DNA from: Oleispirillum sp965228165
GTDB lineage: Bacteria; Pseudomonadota; Alphaproteobacteria; Rhodospirillales; Rhodospirillaceae
Direction of reading: 5' to 3'
DNA length: 64,000 bases
NCBI GenBank assembly: GCA_965228165.1
Contig: CBDDHB010000002.1
Location: 372,001-436,000 of the forward strand
The position numbers and the translations under genes were made by a program. Under the pieces are notes generated by a model. It made no database searches. It was given only the letters and a program-made list of their open reading frames with translations, and was not told the DNA's origin. Below are positions 26,241-35,186 of the stretch, piece by piece. Each line of letters begins with the position of its first letter. The stretch's first letter is position 1.

Positions 26241-26275
26241 AAAAACCAACGGCGGCCTTTCGGTCCGCCGTTTTC
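26241..26275. terminator. Bidirectional intrinsic terminator between gltA and gloA
   Basis: An 8-bp stem AACGGCGG/CCGCCGTT (26248-26272) is followed by TTTT on the plus strand and preceded by AAAAA, so a T-run also follows on the minus strand. It lies between the convergent genes gltA and gloA, whose stop begins at 26277, and should end both transcripts. Confidence 0.82.
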
Positions 26276-26276
26276 G

Positions 26277-26669
26277 TCAGGGGCGCTCGATCAGTTCGAT
26301 GTCGTACCCGTCCGGGTCCTCGACGAAGGCGATGGTGGCGGAGCCGCCTTCGAGAACGAAAGGCTCCTCGGTGATCTTCGCCCCGCCCGCGCGCAACGCC
26401 GCGATCGCGGCGTGGACGTCGGAGACCCCGATCGCCAGATGGCCGAAGGCCTCGCCCAGGGCATAAGGCTCGGCGCGATCCCAATTATAGGTGAGTTCCA
26501 GAACCGAGTGTCCGGCCTCGTCGCCGTAGCCGACGAAGGCCAGGGTGAAGCGCCCCTCCGGGAACTCCATGCGGCGCAACAGCCGCATGCCGAGAAGCCG
26601 GGTGTAGAAGTCGATGGAAACGTCGAGATCGCGCACCCGGATCATCGTGTGCAGCAGGCGGTTGGTCAT
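26277..26669 (-). CDS. gloA: Lactoylglutathione lyase (glyoxalase I)
   Basis: Glyoxalase I converts the hemithioacetal of methylglyoxal and glutathione to S-lactoylglutathione and so detoxifies a glycolytic by-product. The 130-residue length matches bacterial GloA. All four metal ligands can be placed: His in RLLHTMIRV, Glu in SVLELTYNW, His in FGHLAIGV and Glu in YDIELIER. The start at 26669 follows AAGGA; the longer frame to 26732 has no family match. The gene follows lpxI-lpxB by 43 bases and is convergent with gltA across a terminator. Confidence 0.93.
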   Translation of the reverse strand: MTNRLLHTMIRVRDLDVSIDFYTRLLGMRLLRRMEFPEGRFTLAFVGYGDEAGHSVLELTYNWDRAEPYALGEAFGHLAIGVSDVHAAIAALRAGGAKITEEPFVLEGGSATIAFVEDPDGYDIELIERP

Positions 26670-26712
26670 CGGGGGAATCCTTCCAGAAGCTTCGGGTTCC
26701 GCCGAGATGGGG

Positions 26713-28713
26713 TCACGCCTTCGGTTGCGCAATCCTCGCCGCGTTCAGGACCGCGTCCGCCGCGATCAGGCTGGGGCGCGGGTTCGGGCCGACCAGTTCG
26801 GCAAGAGCCTTCGCGGTGTCGTCCAGGAACGCCGCGCGGCGCGCGGAATCGGCCAGAAGCCCGTCCAGCGCGTCGGCCAGGGCCTCCGGCGTGCAGTCCG
26901 CCTGAAGGAACTCCGGCACCACCATGCGCTTCGCGACATGGTTCAACAGAGTTGCGTATTTTATTGAAATCAAACGCCTTGCCAGCCACGCGGAAATCGG
27001 AGAGGCGCGATAGCCGATGACGAAGGGAAGCCGTGCCCGGGCCAGTTCCAGCGACACCGTGCCCGAGGTCGCCAGAGCGCCGTCGGCGGCGGCGAAGGCG
27101 TTCCACCGCTCCGCCTCGCCGCGCACGATCAGCGGCGGATCGGCCCAGTCGCGGGTCGCGGCGGTCACGTGGTCGGCGACGGTGGCGACGGTCGGGATCA
27201 CCACCTTCAAACCGGGATGGCGCAGCCGCAGCCGATCCGCCGCCTGGCGGAACACCGGCAGCATGCGCGTCACTTCGTTGCGGCGCGACCCCGGCAGCAC
27301 GCACAGCAGCGTCGCGTCGGCGGCGATGCCATGGCGGGCGCGGAATCCCGGACCGTCGCCCGCCCCCGCTCCGCCCTCGATCACCGGGTGGCCGACGTGG
27401 GTGGTGGGCAGTCCGTGCGCGGTGAAGTACGGCGGCTCGAACCCCAGCAGGCACATCAGATGGTCGAACAGTCGCGCCACCTTGGCGGCGCGACCGGGCT
27501 TCCACGCCCAGACCATCGGCGCGACGTAGTGGACGCGCGGCGCGGCGATCCGGCGCGCGATCAGCGCCTTGGCGACCCGGCCGTTGAATCCCAGGGAATC
27601 GATGGTGACGACGGCGGCGGGCTTTTTCGCCGCGATGTCGTCGGCGACCTGACGCGCCCGCCGCAACACCGCCGGAATGCGCGGGATCACCTCGGCCAAG
27701 CCCATCACCGCGATGTCGGATTGCGGAAACAGGGAGGTCATGCCCGCCTCCGCCATGCTTTCCCCGCCGACCCCGGCGAAGCGGACGTGGCCGCCGGTGC
27801 GTTCCTTCAAGGCGGCGATCAGCCGCGCCCCGAGAATGTCGCCCGAGGGCTCGCCCGCCACCAGATAGATCAGCGGCGCGTCGGGCGCGGCGGCCAGACC
27901 GACGACGAACAGGCCGAGTTCGTCGGCGCGGCGGGCCATCGCCTCCGCCTCGACCACCAGGGCGGCCCCCGCCTCCACCGCGATGCCGGACAGACCGGCG
28001 GCGGCGGCGGCCTCGACCGTGGCGACGCCGACGGTGGGCAGGTCCAGGCGACGGTCCTGTCCGGGTTTGCACACCTTGACCAGAACCCCGCCCCGGCCTT
28101 CCCGCCGCAACTCGGCGCAGCGCGCCAGCATCCGGTCGGTCCCTTCCGCCGCCTCGACCGCCAGGACGATTCCCTGCTGCGACACCGCGCCCTGGCCGAC
28201 GTCGAGGGCCCCCACCCCCTTCGCCACGGCGAAGGCGCGGGCGATATCGGCCTCGGCCTCGGCGTCCGGACGCAGGGAACCGTAGGCTCCCTCCCGCGCC
28301 AACAATTCGCCCATCACCTCGTGCGCGCCGACCAGACGCAGGCCGTCCTTTTCGAATTCCTCGGCCACCGCGCGCAGCAGGCCGTCGTCGCCCAGCATCC
28401 TGCCGCCGATCCGCGCCAGGAACACCGCGCCGCGCGCGTCGGGCCGCAGGGCGGCCAAGGACGGACGCCGCAGCGATCCGGCGAACACCACGTCGCGCGC
28501 GCCCGCCTCGCGCAGCCGCCGCAACGCCTCGCCCAGGGCGCCCAGACGGACCACCGCGTGCGGCGTGTCGGCAAAATCGGCGGGATCGGCATGGCCCTCG
28601 ATGACGACGACGAAGACCGCGTCGCCGCGCGCCCGGCAGGCGGAAACAAGCAGCCGGGGGAGATTACCCCCCCCGGCCAGAATGCCGACGCTGCCCTGCG
28701 TGGTTTCGCTCAT
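26713..28713 (-). CDS. lpxI-lpxB: Fused LpxI (UDP-2,3-diacylglucosamine hydrolase) - LpxB (lipid A disaccharide synthase)
   Basis: This single 666-residue reading frame joins two successive lipid A enzymes. Residues 1 to about 275 are LpxI (VGILAGGGNLPRLLVSACR, GDDGLLRAVAEEFE, GAVSQQGIVLAVEAAEGTD, VCKPGQDRRLDLPTVGV), which cuts UDP-diacylglucosamine to lipid X. After GLFVVGLAAAPDAP, LpxB begins (LIYLVAGEPSGDILGARLI, VTIDSLGFNGRVAK, VLPGSRRNEVTRML, RLISIKYATLLNHVAK) and condenses lipid X with another UDP-diacylglucosamine. No ATG, GTG or TTG is seen in frame at the junction where a separate LpxB would start, so the fusion does not look like a missed stop. It follows lpxA in the usual gene order, with both halves of normal length. 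Confidence 0.88.
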   Translation of the reverse strand: MSETTQGSVGILAGGGNLPRLLVSACRARGDAVFVVVIEGHADPADFADTPHAVVRLGALGEALRRLREAGARDVVFAGSLRRPSLAALRPDARGAVFLARIGGRMLGDDGLLRAVAEEFEKDGLRLVGAHEVMGELLAREGAYGSLRPDAEAEADIARAFAVAKGVGALDVGQGAVSQQGIVLAVEAAEGTDRMLARCAELRREGRGGVLVKVCKPGQDRRLDLPTVGVATVEAAAAAGLSGIAVEAGAALVVEAEAMARRADELGLFVVGLAAAPDAPLIYLVAGEPSGDILGARLIAALKERTGGHVRFAGVGGESMAEAGMTSLFPQSDIAVMGLAEVIPRIPAVLRRARQVADDIAAKKPAAVVTIDSLGFNGRVAKALIARRIAAPRVHYVAPMVWAWKPGRAAKVARLFDHLMCLLGFEPPYFTAHGLPTTHVGHPVIEGGAGAGDGPGFRARHGIAADATLLCVLPGSRRNEVTRMLPVFRQAADRLRLRHPGLKVVIPTVATVADHVTAATRDWADPPLIVRGEAERWNAFAAADGALATSGTVSLELARARLPFVIGYRASPISAWLARRLISIKYATLLNHVAKRMVVPEFLQADCTPEALADALDGLLADSARRAAFLDDTAKALAELVGPNPRPSLIAADAVLNAARIAQPKA

Positions 28714-28735
28714 TCGCTCCGTCCCGGAAAGGTGA

Positions 28736-29539
28736 TCAGGCGTCTTTCTCCAGCGAACTCGGCTGACAGATGCCGCGCGAGGTTTCCTGCCGGACGAAGG
28801 CGACGATTTCCATCACCGGTTCGCAATCGGCGAACAGATTGGCGACGTCCTCGACCCGTTCGGTCATGTTGCCTTCCGGCGCGAACAGCAGGCGATAGGC
28901 GCGGCGCAGGGTATGGATGGTCTCGCGGCTGAAGTTGCGGCGCTTCAATCCGACGATATTCAGGCCGGACAGGTGCGCCCGGTTGCCCAGCACCGAGCCA
29001 TAGGGAATGATGTCGGTCTCGACGCCGGAAGCGCCGCCGACCATCGCATGCTGGCCGATGCGGACGAACTGATGCACCGCCGACAGGCCGCCGATGATCG
29101 CGAAGTCGCCCACGGTCACGTGCCCGCCCAGGGTGGCGTTGTTGGCGAAGATCACGTGGCTGCCGACGATGCAGTCGTGGGCGACGTGCGCGCCGACCAT
29201 GAACAGACCGTCGTCGCCCACCTGGGTCAGCATGCCGCCGCCCTCGGTGCCGGGGTTCATCGTCACCCCTTCGCGAATCTGATTGCGCTTGCCGATCACC
29301 AGACGCGACGGCTCGCCGTGGTATTTCAGATCCTGGGGGCGATGGCCGATCGAGGCGAAGGGATAGATCACCGTGCCCTCGCCGATCTCGGTCAGGCCAT
29401 CCACCGCGACCTGCGAAATCAGCCGCACCCCGGACTGCAACGTCACCTGGGGACCGACCACGCAGAACGGTCCGATTTCCACGTCGGCGGCGATCCGCGC
29501 CTGGGGGTCGACGATCGCTGTCGGGTGAATCTTCGTCAT
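28736..29539 (-). CDS. lpxA: UDP-N-acetylglucosamine acyltransferase
   Basis: LpxA adds a 3-hydroxyacyl chain to UDP-GlcNAc, the first step of lipid A synthesis, in the cytoplasm. The 267-residue protein is a left-handed beta helix of hexapeptide repeats (IHPTAIVDPQARIAADVEIG) with the catalytic His in VGAHVAHDCIVG, followed by the C-terminal helical domain (LKRRNFSRETIHTLRRAYRL). The ATG at 29539 gives the standard MTKIHPTA start one base after the fabZ stop; an ATG three codons upstream (29548) is possible. It follows fabZ and precedes the lpxI-lpxB fusion by 22 bases. Confidence 0.96.
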   Translation of the reverse strand: MTKIHPTAIVDPQARIAADVEIGPFCVVGPQVTLQSGVRLISQVAVDGLTEIGEGTVIYPFASIGHRPQDLKYHGEPSRLVIGKRNQIREGVTMNPGTEGGGMLTQVGDDGLFMVGAHVAHDCIVGSHVIFANNATLGGHVTVGDFAIIGGLSAVHQFVRIGQHAMVGGASGVETDIIPYGSVLGNRAHLSGLNIVGLKRRNFSRETIHTLRRAYRLLFAPEGNMTERVEDVANLFADCEPVMEIVAFVRQETSRGICQPSSLEKDA

Positions 29540-29540
29540 G

Positions 29541-30005
29541 TCAATCATCCAGGATCATCGCGGCGAACACCGCTTCGGCCACCGTCTGTCCGTCCACCTT
29601 GGCCTCGCCACGGAACTTCCAGACGTTGCCGCGCCGCCGTTCGCGGCTGACGTGAACGTGCAACTGATCGCCCGGCACCACCGGCTTGCGGAAGCGGCAC
29701 TCGTCGACGCTCATGAAATAGACCAGCTTGCCCTCGGCCTCCGGTCCCATGGTGTCCACCACCAGAACGGCGGCGGTCTGCGCCATCGATTCGACGATCA
29801 GAACCCCCGGCATCACCGGATGTCCGGGGAAATGCCCCAGGAAATAGGGTTCGTTCATGCTGACGTTCTTGATCCCCATGGCGCTTTCGCCGTGGATCAC
29901 GTCAACGATCCGATCGACCATGACGAACGGATAGCGGTGCGGAATCATCGCCAGGATACGCTGAATATCGATGATTTTCGCGGTGTTCCCCTCTTCTGCC
30001 ATCAC
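29541..30005 (-). CDS. fabZ: 3-hydroxyacyl-ACP dehydratase FabZ
   Basis: FabZ dehydrates 3-hydroxyacyl-ACP in fatty-acid elongation. It competes with LpxA and LpxD for 3-hydroxyacyl chains, so its place between lpxD and lpxA is meaningful and conserved. The 154-residue hot-dog protein has the active-site His in YFLGHFPGHPVMPGVLIVES (with the catalytic Glu in the same segment) and the N-terminal LAMIPHRYPFVMVDRI. Either of two adjacent ATGs (30005 or 30002) could start it. A small hairpin (30030-30044) lies in the 79-base gap after lpxD. Confidence 0.96.
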   Translation of the reverse strand: MMAEEGNTAKIIDIQRILAMIPHRYPFVMVDRIVDVIHGESAMGIKNVSMNEPYFLGHFPGHPVMPGVLIVESMAQTAAVLVVDTMGPEAEGKLVYFMSVDECRFRKPVVPGDQLHVHVSRERRRGNVWKFRGEAKVDGQTVAEAVFAAMILDD

Positions 30006-30084
30006 CCTTCGGCCTTTCCCCTTGAACTTTTCCCGAAACGGGAATCGAAAATCCGTACCTGCAAGGATCGCGAACGCCGCGCCC

Positions 30085-31110
30085 TCACGCTCCGCCGTGC
30101 TTCTTCGCCAGGCGTTCGACCACGCCGATCTGGCGCCAGTGCTCCTTGGCCGGAACCGCCGGAGAACCGATCACCGTCTGCCCGGCGGGAACGTCGCGCA
30201 TCACCCCGGATTGCGCGCCGATGCGCGCCCCCGCGCCGATCTTCAGGTGCCCGGTGATGCCCGACTGGCCGCCCGCGACGACGAAATCCGCCAAACGCGT
30301 CGAGCCGGAGATTCCCACCTGGGCGACCAGGACGCAACCGCGTCCCAACTCCACGTTGTGACCGATCTGCACCAGATTGTCGATACGGCAGCCCTCGCCG
30401 ATCACCGTGTCCGGGCCGGCGCCGCGATCGATGGTGGTGTTGGCGCCGATTTCGACGTCATCCTGGATGATCACCCGCCCCAACTGCGGCACCTTCAGGT
30501 GTCCCTTCGGCCCCATGACGAAGCCGAAACCGTCCTGACCGATCGCCGCCCCGGCGTGAATCCACACCTTGTTGCCGACGATCGCATAGCACAGCGTGAC
30601 GTTGGAGCCGATGTAGCAGTCCGTGCCGACCGTGACTCCGGGCCGCAGCACCGCATTGGCGCAGATGTGGGTGCGGTCGCCGATCTCGACGTTTTTGCAG
30701 ATCACCGCGCCGGGTTCGATGCAAACCTCGGCGCCGATCCGCGCCGTCGGATCGACCGTCGCGTGCGGCGAGATTCCCGGCCGCGCCAGGGTCTGCGGAT
30801 AAAAGGCATGGGCGATCAGGGCATAGGCGCGATAGGGCTCGGGCGACAGAATCAGGCCCATGCCGGGCGGCGCCTTGTCCGCCAGATCGGGATGGACGAT
30901 GCAGGCGCCCGCGCCGCAGGACTCGAACGCCTGCACGTACTTGCGGTTGTCGAGGAAGCTGATGTCATCCGCCCCGGCGCGGTAGAGCGGCGCGACATCG
31001 ACCACCCGCCGGTCCGCCGGAGTGGTTTCGCCCAGGGTTCCGCCGCCGATCTCGGCCAACTGGGCCAGGGTGAAGGGTCCGGCGCGCCGGAAAAAGCGGG
31101 AGTCGGTCAT
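30085..31110 (-). CDS. lpxD: UDP-3-O-(3-hydroxyacyl)glucosamine N-acyltransferase
   Basis: LpxD adds the second 3-hydroxyacyl chain (N-linked) in lipid A synthesis. The 341-residue protein has an N-terminal uridine-binding domain (FTLAQLAEIGGGTL, ADDISFLDNRKYVQAFESC). A long hexapeptide-repeat beta helix follows (HATVDPTARIGAEVCIEPGA, WIHAGAAIGQDGFGFVMGPK) with the catalytic His region IGHNVELGRGC. The C-terminal helix ends WRQIGVVERLAKKHGGA. It follows skp by 19 bases and belongs to the bamA-skp-lpxD-fabZ-lpxA-lpxI/B envelope operon. Confidence 0.96.
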   Translation of the reverse strand: MTDSRFFRRAGPFTLAQLAEIGGGTLGETTPADRRVVDVAPLYRAGADDISFLDNRKYVQAFESCGAGACIVHPDLADKAPPGMGLILSPEPYRAYALIAHAFYPQTLARPGISPHATVDPTARIGAEVCIEPGAVICKNVEIGDRTHICANAVLRPGVTVGTDCYIGSNVTLCYAIVGNKVWIHAGAAIGQDGFGFVMGPKGHLKVPQLGRVIIQDDVEIGANTTIDRGAGPDTVIGEGCRIDNLVQIGHNVELGRGCVLVAQVGISGSTRLADFVVAGGQSGITGHLKIGAGARIGAQSGVMRDVPAGQTVIGSPAVPAKEHWRQIGVVERLAKKHGGA

Positions 31111-31129
31111 CGCATGCTCCTGATCGGCC

Positions 31130-31732
31130 TTATTTCTTCTTCTGGCCCGTGGCCGCGCCCTGGCCCATCGGATCGGGGAACTTCACCGACGGCAACGCCT
31201 TGTTCAGGCGGTCGATGACGTCGGGGGTGACGTCGTATCCGGGGCTGAACAGCAGCACCTGGCCGCGCGGCAGCAGCAGGGTCGCGCCCTCGGCCTCGGC
31301 CACCGCCGCCCAGATCTTCTGGATCTGCACCGTCACCTGCCCCAGCGCCGTGGCATAGGCGTTCTGCAACAACTGCTGACGCGCCTTCAGGTCGCGCTGA
31401 AATTCGGCGAACTTGCGCTGGAAGTCCTGAACCTTGTCGCGATAGGCGGCGCCGTCGATCAGGGACTGCTGGCGCACCAGCTCCCGCTCCTCTTCCTTCA
31501 GGGAACGTTCCTTGGCGGCGAACTCGTCGTCGTACTTTTTGCGATAGGAATCCATTTCGCGGCGGATGCCCTGCACCGCGGTCGAACGCTCCATCACCTC
31601 CTGGATATCGACGACGCGGATCACCGGCGCGGGTTTGGCGGCGGAGGACGCCGCCAAGGCCGGAACCGCGAACGGCGCGCCCAGGGCCAGAACCAGCGCC
31701 GCCAAAGGCGTTGCAAGCCATTTCAAACGCAT
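31130..31732 (-). CDS. skp: Skp/OmpH family periplasmic chaperone
   Basis: Skp-type chaperones hold unfolded outer-membrane proteins on their way to BamA. The 200-residue protein starts with a signal peptide (MRLKWLATPLAALVLALG, cleavage probably after ALA). The OmpH domain follows, with the strand VIRVVDIQEVMERSTAVQG and long charged tentacle helices (YRKKYDDEFAAKERSLKEEE, FQRKFAEFQRDLKARQQ). The ATG at 31732 is four bases after the bamA stop. Placement directly after bamA matches the standard order and function. Confidence 0.92.
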   Translation of the reverse strand: MRLKWLATPLAALVLALGAPFAVPALAASSAAKPAPVIRVVDIQEVMERSTAVQGIRREMDSYRKKYDDEFAAKERSLKEEERELVRQQSLIDGAAYRDKVQDFQRKFAEFQRDLKARQQLLQNAYATALGQVTVQIQKIWAAVAEAEGATLLLPRGQVLLFSPGYDVTPDVIDRLNKALPSVKFPDPMGQGAATGQKKK

Positions 31733-31736
31733 GGAC

Positions 31737-34025
31737 CTAGAACCTCGTACCAAAGTTGAACTGCACGACTTCCTTCTTGTCGAAGCTTTCCTTCAGCAAC
31801 GGAACGCCGAAGGTCAGATTCATCGGACCCATCGGCGACCGCCAGACGAAGCCGGTGCCGATCGACAGGCGGATCGCGCTGGAATGCTCGACCTTGCTCG
31901 AATCCATCTTGTCGTGTTTGCCGATGGTGCCGACGTCGATGAAGGCCTTGCCCGACAGGCCCAATTCCTCCGGCGTGCCCAGCGGGAAGGCGAGCTCGAC
32001 GCTTTCGTTGGTGCTCCAGTTGCCGCCCAACGCGTCGCCGGTCGCCTTGTCGCGCGGGCTGATGCCGGCCGAGGCGAAACCGCGCATCGACTTCTCGCCG
32101 CCGAGGAAATAGCGATGATTGATCGCGATGTCCTCGCCCAGGCGGAACATGTAGCCGATGTCGCCGCTCAGCCCCAACACGTAGCCGTCGGCCAGATTGA
32201 AATACTGCCCGCCGTTCAGGTTGGTGCGGAAGAACCGCGCATCGCCGCCCAGACCGGCCAGATCGTTGCCGACCTGGACGTAATAGCCCTCGGTCGGGTC
32301 CAGGCGACTGTCGCGGCGGTCGTAGGTCAGCTTGTGGCCGACCTGCGACAGGACGGACGTGCCTTCCTGCTGCTGGATGTAGGTCGATGCGTCGGAATCG
32401 ATGTTGGTGATCTCGTCCTGGCGAATGGTGTATTTCCAGGCGTGACGCAGGTGTTCGGAATAGCTGTAGCCCATGCGCAGCGAGGTGCCGGTGGTCTCGT
32501 AGTCGTAGGAGCTTTCGTCCTGCCAGTCGCGGGTGATGCGGAAGATGTCGAACCCGGCGGCGAGATCGCGGTTGAGGAAATAGGGCTCGGTGAAGGAAAT
32601 GTCCGCCTCGGTCCCCGCCTCGGCCAGGGAAACGCTGAAGCTGAGCTGCTGGCCGCGACCGAGCAGGTTCTGCTCGCCGATGCCGAACATGATCTTGCCG
32701 CCCTCGTTGGTGGAATAGCCCGCGCCCACCATCACCTCGCCGGTGGATTTCTCCTCGACGTTGACCTTCAGCGTCACCTTTTCCGGATCGGTCGGCGACG
32801 GCTCGGTGGCGATGTCCACCTTCTTGAAGAAGTTCAGGTTGCCCAGGCGCTGACGGGTGCGACGCAGCTTGGCGCTGTTGAAGGGATCGCCCTCGACCAG
32901 ACGGAATTCGCGGCGGATCACCTCGTCCATGGTGCGCAGGTTGCCGGTGATCTCGATGCGATCGACATAGACGCGCGGACCTTCGTCGATGCGGAAGGTC
33001 AGATCGATGGTGCGAGCCTCGCGATCGCGGCGCAGGTCGGGCTTGATATCGACGAAGGCGTATCCCAGCGCGCCCACCGCGTCGGTCAGCGCCTGCACCG
33101 AATTCTCGATCTCGTCGGCGTTGTACCACTCCCCTTCCGCGAAGGTCAGATCCTTGCGCAGAACCTCGGGATCGTCGAATTCCGGCAGGGTCGTCTCGAT
33201 CGCGACCTTGCCGATCTTGTAGCGCTCGCCCTCGTTCACCGTGAAGGTCAGGAAGAAGTATTCGCGGTCGGGGGAGAGTTCCGCCACCGCCGAGTCGATG
33301 GCGAAGTCGGCATAGCCGCGCGCCAGATAGAAACGCCGCAGCTTTTCCTTGTCGAAGGCCATGCGCTGCGGATCGTAGGTGTCGGTGCTGCTGAGGAAGC
33401 GGTACCAGGCCTCTTCCTTGGTCAGGATCTGATCGCGCAGCTTGTCGTCGTCGTAGCGGCGGTTGCCGTTGAAGGTGATCTTGCGGACATAGGTGGTCGG
33501 GCCTTCGTTGATCTCGAAGGCGACGTCGACCCGGTTCTGGTCCTGCTGGATCACCTTGGGTTCGATGGTGGCGGCATAGCGACCGCTGCGGCGATAGATT
33601 TCCTGCAAGCGCTCGACGTCGGCGAGGACGCGGGTGCGGGTATAGACCGAACGCGGGCGCAGGCGAACCTCCGCCTGCAAGTCCTCGTCCTTGATCCGCT
33701 TGTTGCCCTCGAAGGCGACGCGGTTGATCACCGGGTTCTCGGTGACCGTGACCACCAGGTCGCTGCCGTCGCGGCGGATGCGGGCGTCGGCGAACAGCCC
33801 GGTGGCGAACAGGCTTTTCAGGGACTTGTCGACCCGCTCGACATCGATCGGATCGCCTTCCTTGATCGACATGTAGGAAAGGATCATCGCATCCTCGATT
33901 CGCTGCGATCCCTCGACGCGGATGTTCTCGACGGTTTGCGCGGCCGCGGAAACGGCGGAGCACGACAGCAGCAGGGCGGCGCCGATCAGCCGCAGCCCGA
34001 GACCACTCACAATCCTAGCGCGCAT
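31737..34025 (-). CDS. bamA: Outer membrane protein assembly factor BamA
   Basis: BamA is the core of the machine that inserts beta-barrel proteins into the outer membrane. The 762-residue protein has a signal peptide (RLIGAALLLSCSAVSAAA). Five POTRA repeats span about 30-430 (for example VENIRVEGSQRIEDAMILSY, INRVAFEGNKRIKDEDL, YVDRIEITGNLRTMDEVI), and a 16-strand barrel includes FLGGEKSMRGFASAGISPRD near the lid-lock motif. It ends in an aromatic C-terminus (VQFNFGTRF). The start at 34025 fits the signal peptide; the upstream ATG at 34064 would run through a G8 tract. rseP precedes it by 57 bases. Confidence 0.96.
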   Translation of the reverse strand: MRARIVSGLGLRLIGAALLLSCSAVSAAAQTVENIRVEGSQRIEDAMILSYMSIKEGDPIDVERVDKSLKSLFATGLFADARIRRDGSDLVVTVTENPVINRVAFEGNKRIKDEDLQAEVRLRPRSVYTRTRVLADVERLQEIYRRSGRYAATIEPKVIQQDQNRVDVAFEINEGPTTYVRKITFNGNRRYDDDKLRDQILTKEEAWYRFLSSTDTYDPQRMAFDKEKLRRFYLARGYADFAIDSAVAELSPDREYFFLTFTVNEGERYKIGKVAIETTLPEFDDPEVLRKDLTFAEGEWYNADEIENSVQALTDAVGALGYAFVDIKPDLRRDREARTIDLTFRIDEGPRVYVDRIEITGNLRTMDEVIRREFRLVEGDPFNSAKLRRTRQRLGNLNFFKKVDIATEPSPTDPEKVTLKVNVEEKSTGEVMVGAGYSTNEGGKIMFGIGEQNLLGRGQQLSFSVSLAEAGTEADISFTEPYFLNRDLAAGFDIFRITRDWQDESSYDYETTGTSLRMGYSYSEHLRHAWKYTIRQDEITNIDSDASTYIQQQEGTSVLSQVGHKLTYDRRDSRLDPTEGYYVQVGNDLAGLGGDARFFRTNLNGGQYFNLADGYVLGLSGDIGYMFRLGEDIAINHRYFLGGEKSMRGFASAGISPRDKATGDALGGNWSTNESVELAFPLGTPEELGLSGKAFIDVGTIGKHDKMDSSKVEHSSAIRLSIGTGFVWRSPMGPMNLTFGVPLLKESFDKKEVVQFNFGTRF

Positions 34026-34082
34026 GGTTTGCCGCCCCCCCCAGTTCCACACAATGACCGCCATCCGCCCCGGCCCGCCGCA

Positions 34083-35186
34083 TCACGACAGCCAGCGATG
34101 AACATGACGCGAAATGTCGTTCCACGTCGCGAAAATCATCAGCGCGCCGACCAGACCGACGCCGATCTTCAGGCCGACGTCCTGAACCCGCTCGGGCAAC
34201 GGACGACCGCGCACCGCCTCGAACGCATAAAACAGCAAATGCCCCCCGTCTAGCAAGGGGATAGGCAACAGATTGATCAAACCCAGGTTGACCGACAGAA
34301 ACGCCATCATCACGATCAGCGGCAACAGCCCGGCTTCCGCCGCCTGCGCCGAGACCTCGGCGATGCGGATCGGCCCGCCCAGCTCGTCGGCGGCGCGCAC
34401 GCCGCGAATCATCTGACCGATCGCGACGAAGGTATCCTTGACGATTCCCGTGGTCACCCGCAACGCCGAAACCGTCGCGGTCACCGGCCCCTGGCGCGCC
34501 ATCGCCGTCTGCCCGCTGGAAACCACCCCCATCACCGGGGTGCGTTCCACCGTGCCGAAGCGGTCGGTGCGTTCGATCACCCTCGGGCGCACCGCGATCG
34601 CGACGTCCCGCCCGCCGCGCGACACCACGACGCGCATCGGACGGTCGAGCGCCAACTGGGTCAACTGACGCACCTGCTCGAAACGGGTAATCCGGGTTCC
34701 GTCGATGGACAGGAAGGTGTCCCCCGGCAGCAGACCCGCATCCTCGGCGGCGGAACCGGGCATCACCCGACCGACGGTCGGCACCGTGGTCTGCTGCCCG
34801 ACGGTCATGAACACCGCCGCGTAGACCAGAATCGCGAAAATGAAGTTGGCGACCGGACCCGCCGCCGCGATCGCCATGCGGCTGCCTACCGGCTGAGTCG
34901 GGAAGGCGTGGCGGCGCTCCGCCTCGGACAGCTTCGCGGTGTCGGCCTTGGCGCTGGTTTCGTCGGCGTCGCCCAGCATCCGGACGTACCCGCCGAGAGG
35001 GATCAGACAGAATTTCCAGCGCGTACCGTGGCGGTCGTCGAAGCCGAAGAGTTCCCGCCCGAAGCCGATGGAAAAGGCCAGAACCTTCACCCCGCAACGC
35101 CGCGCCACCAGGAAATGCCCCAACTCGTGCACGAAGACCACGCCGGACAGAACGAAGAGGAAAGCCAAACCCTGGTAAACCGGCAT
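34083..35186 (-). CDS. rseP: Site-2 protease RseP / MmpA
   Basis: This is an intramembrane zinc metalloprotease that cleaves anti-sigma factors and leftover signal peptides. The 367-residue protein has the zinc motif HELGH in the first membrane helix (GVVFVHELGHFLVARRCGVK), a periplasmic PDZ domain (about 115-200: VGRVMPGSAAEDAGLLPGD) and the second active-site motif in LINLLPIPLLDGGHLLFY. The ATG at 35186 overlaps the dxr stop by one base (TGATG), so they are coupled. The dxr-rseP-bamA order is the conserved envelope arrangement. Confidence 0.95.
   Translation of the reverse strand: MPVYQGLAFLFVLSGVVFVHELGHFLVARRCGVKVLAFSIGFGRELFGFDDRHGTRWKFCLIPLGGYVRMLGDADETSAKADTAKLSEAERRHAFPTQPVGSRMAIAAAGPVANFIFAILVYAAVFMTVGQQTTVPTVGRVMPGSAAEDAGLLPGDTFLSIDGTRITRFEQVRQLTQLALDRPMRVVVSRGGRDVAIAVRPRVIERTDRFGTVERTPVMGVVSSGQTAMARQGPVTATVSALRVTTGIVKDTFVAIGQMIRGVRAADELGGPIRIAEVSAQAAEAGLLPLIVMMAFLSVNLGLINLLPIPLLDGGHLLFYAFEAVRGRPLPERVQDVGLKIGVGLVGALMIFATWNDISRHVHRWLS

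Noticed and set aside
27434..27445. GGCTCGAACCCC, resembling a tRNA T-loop
   Set aside because: It lies inside the LpxB coding region and no acceptor, D-arm or anticodon stem can be paired around it. No tRNA was found anywhere in the window.
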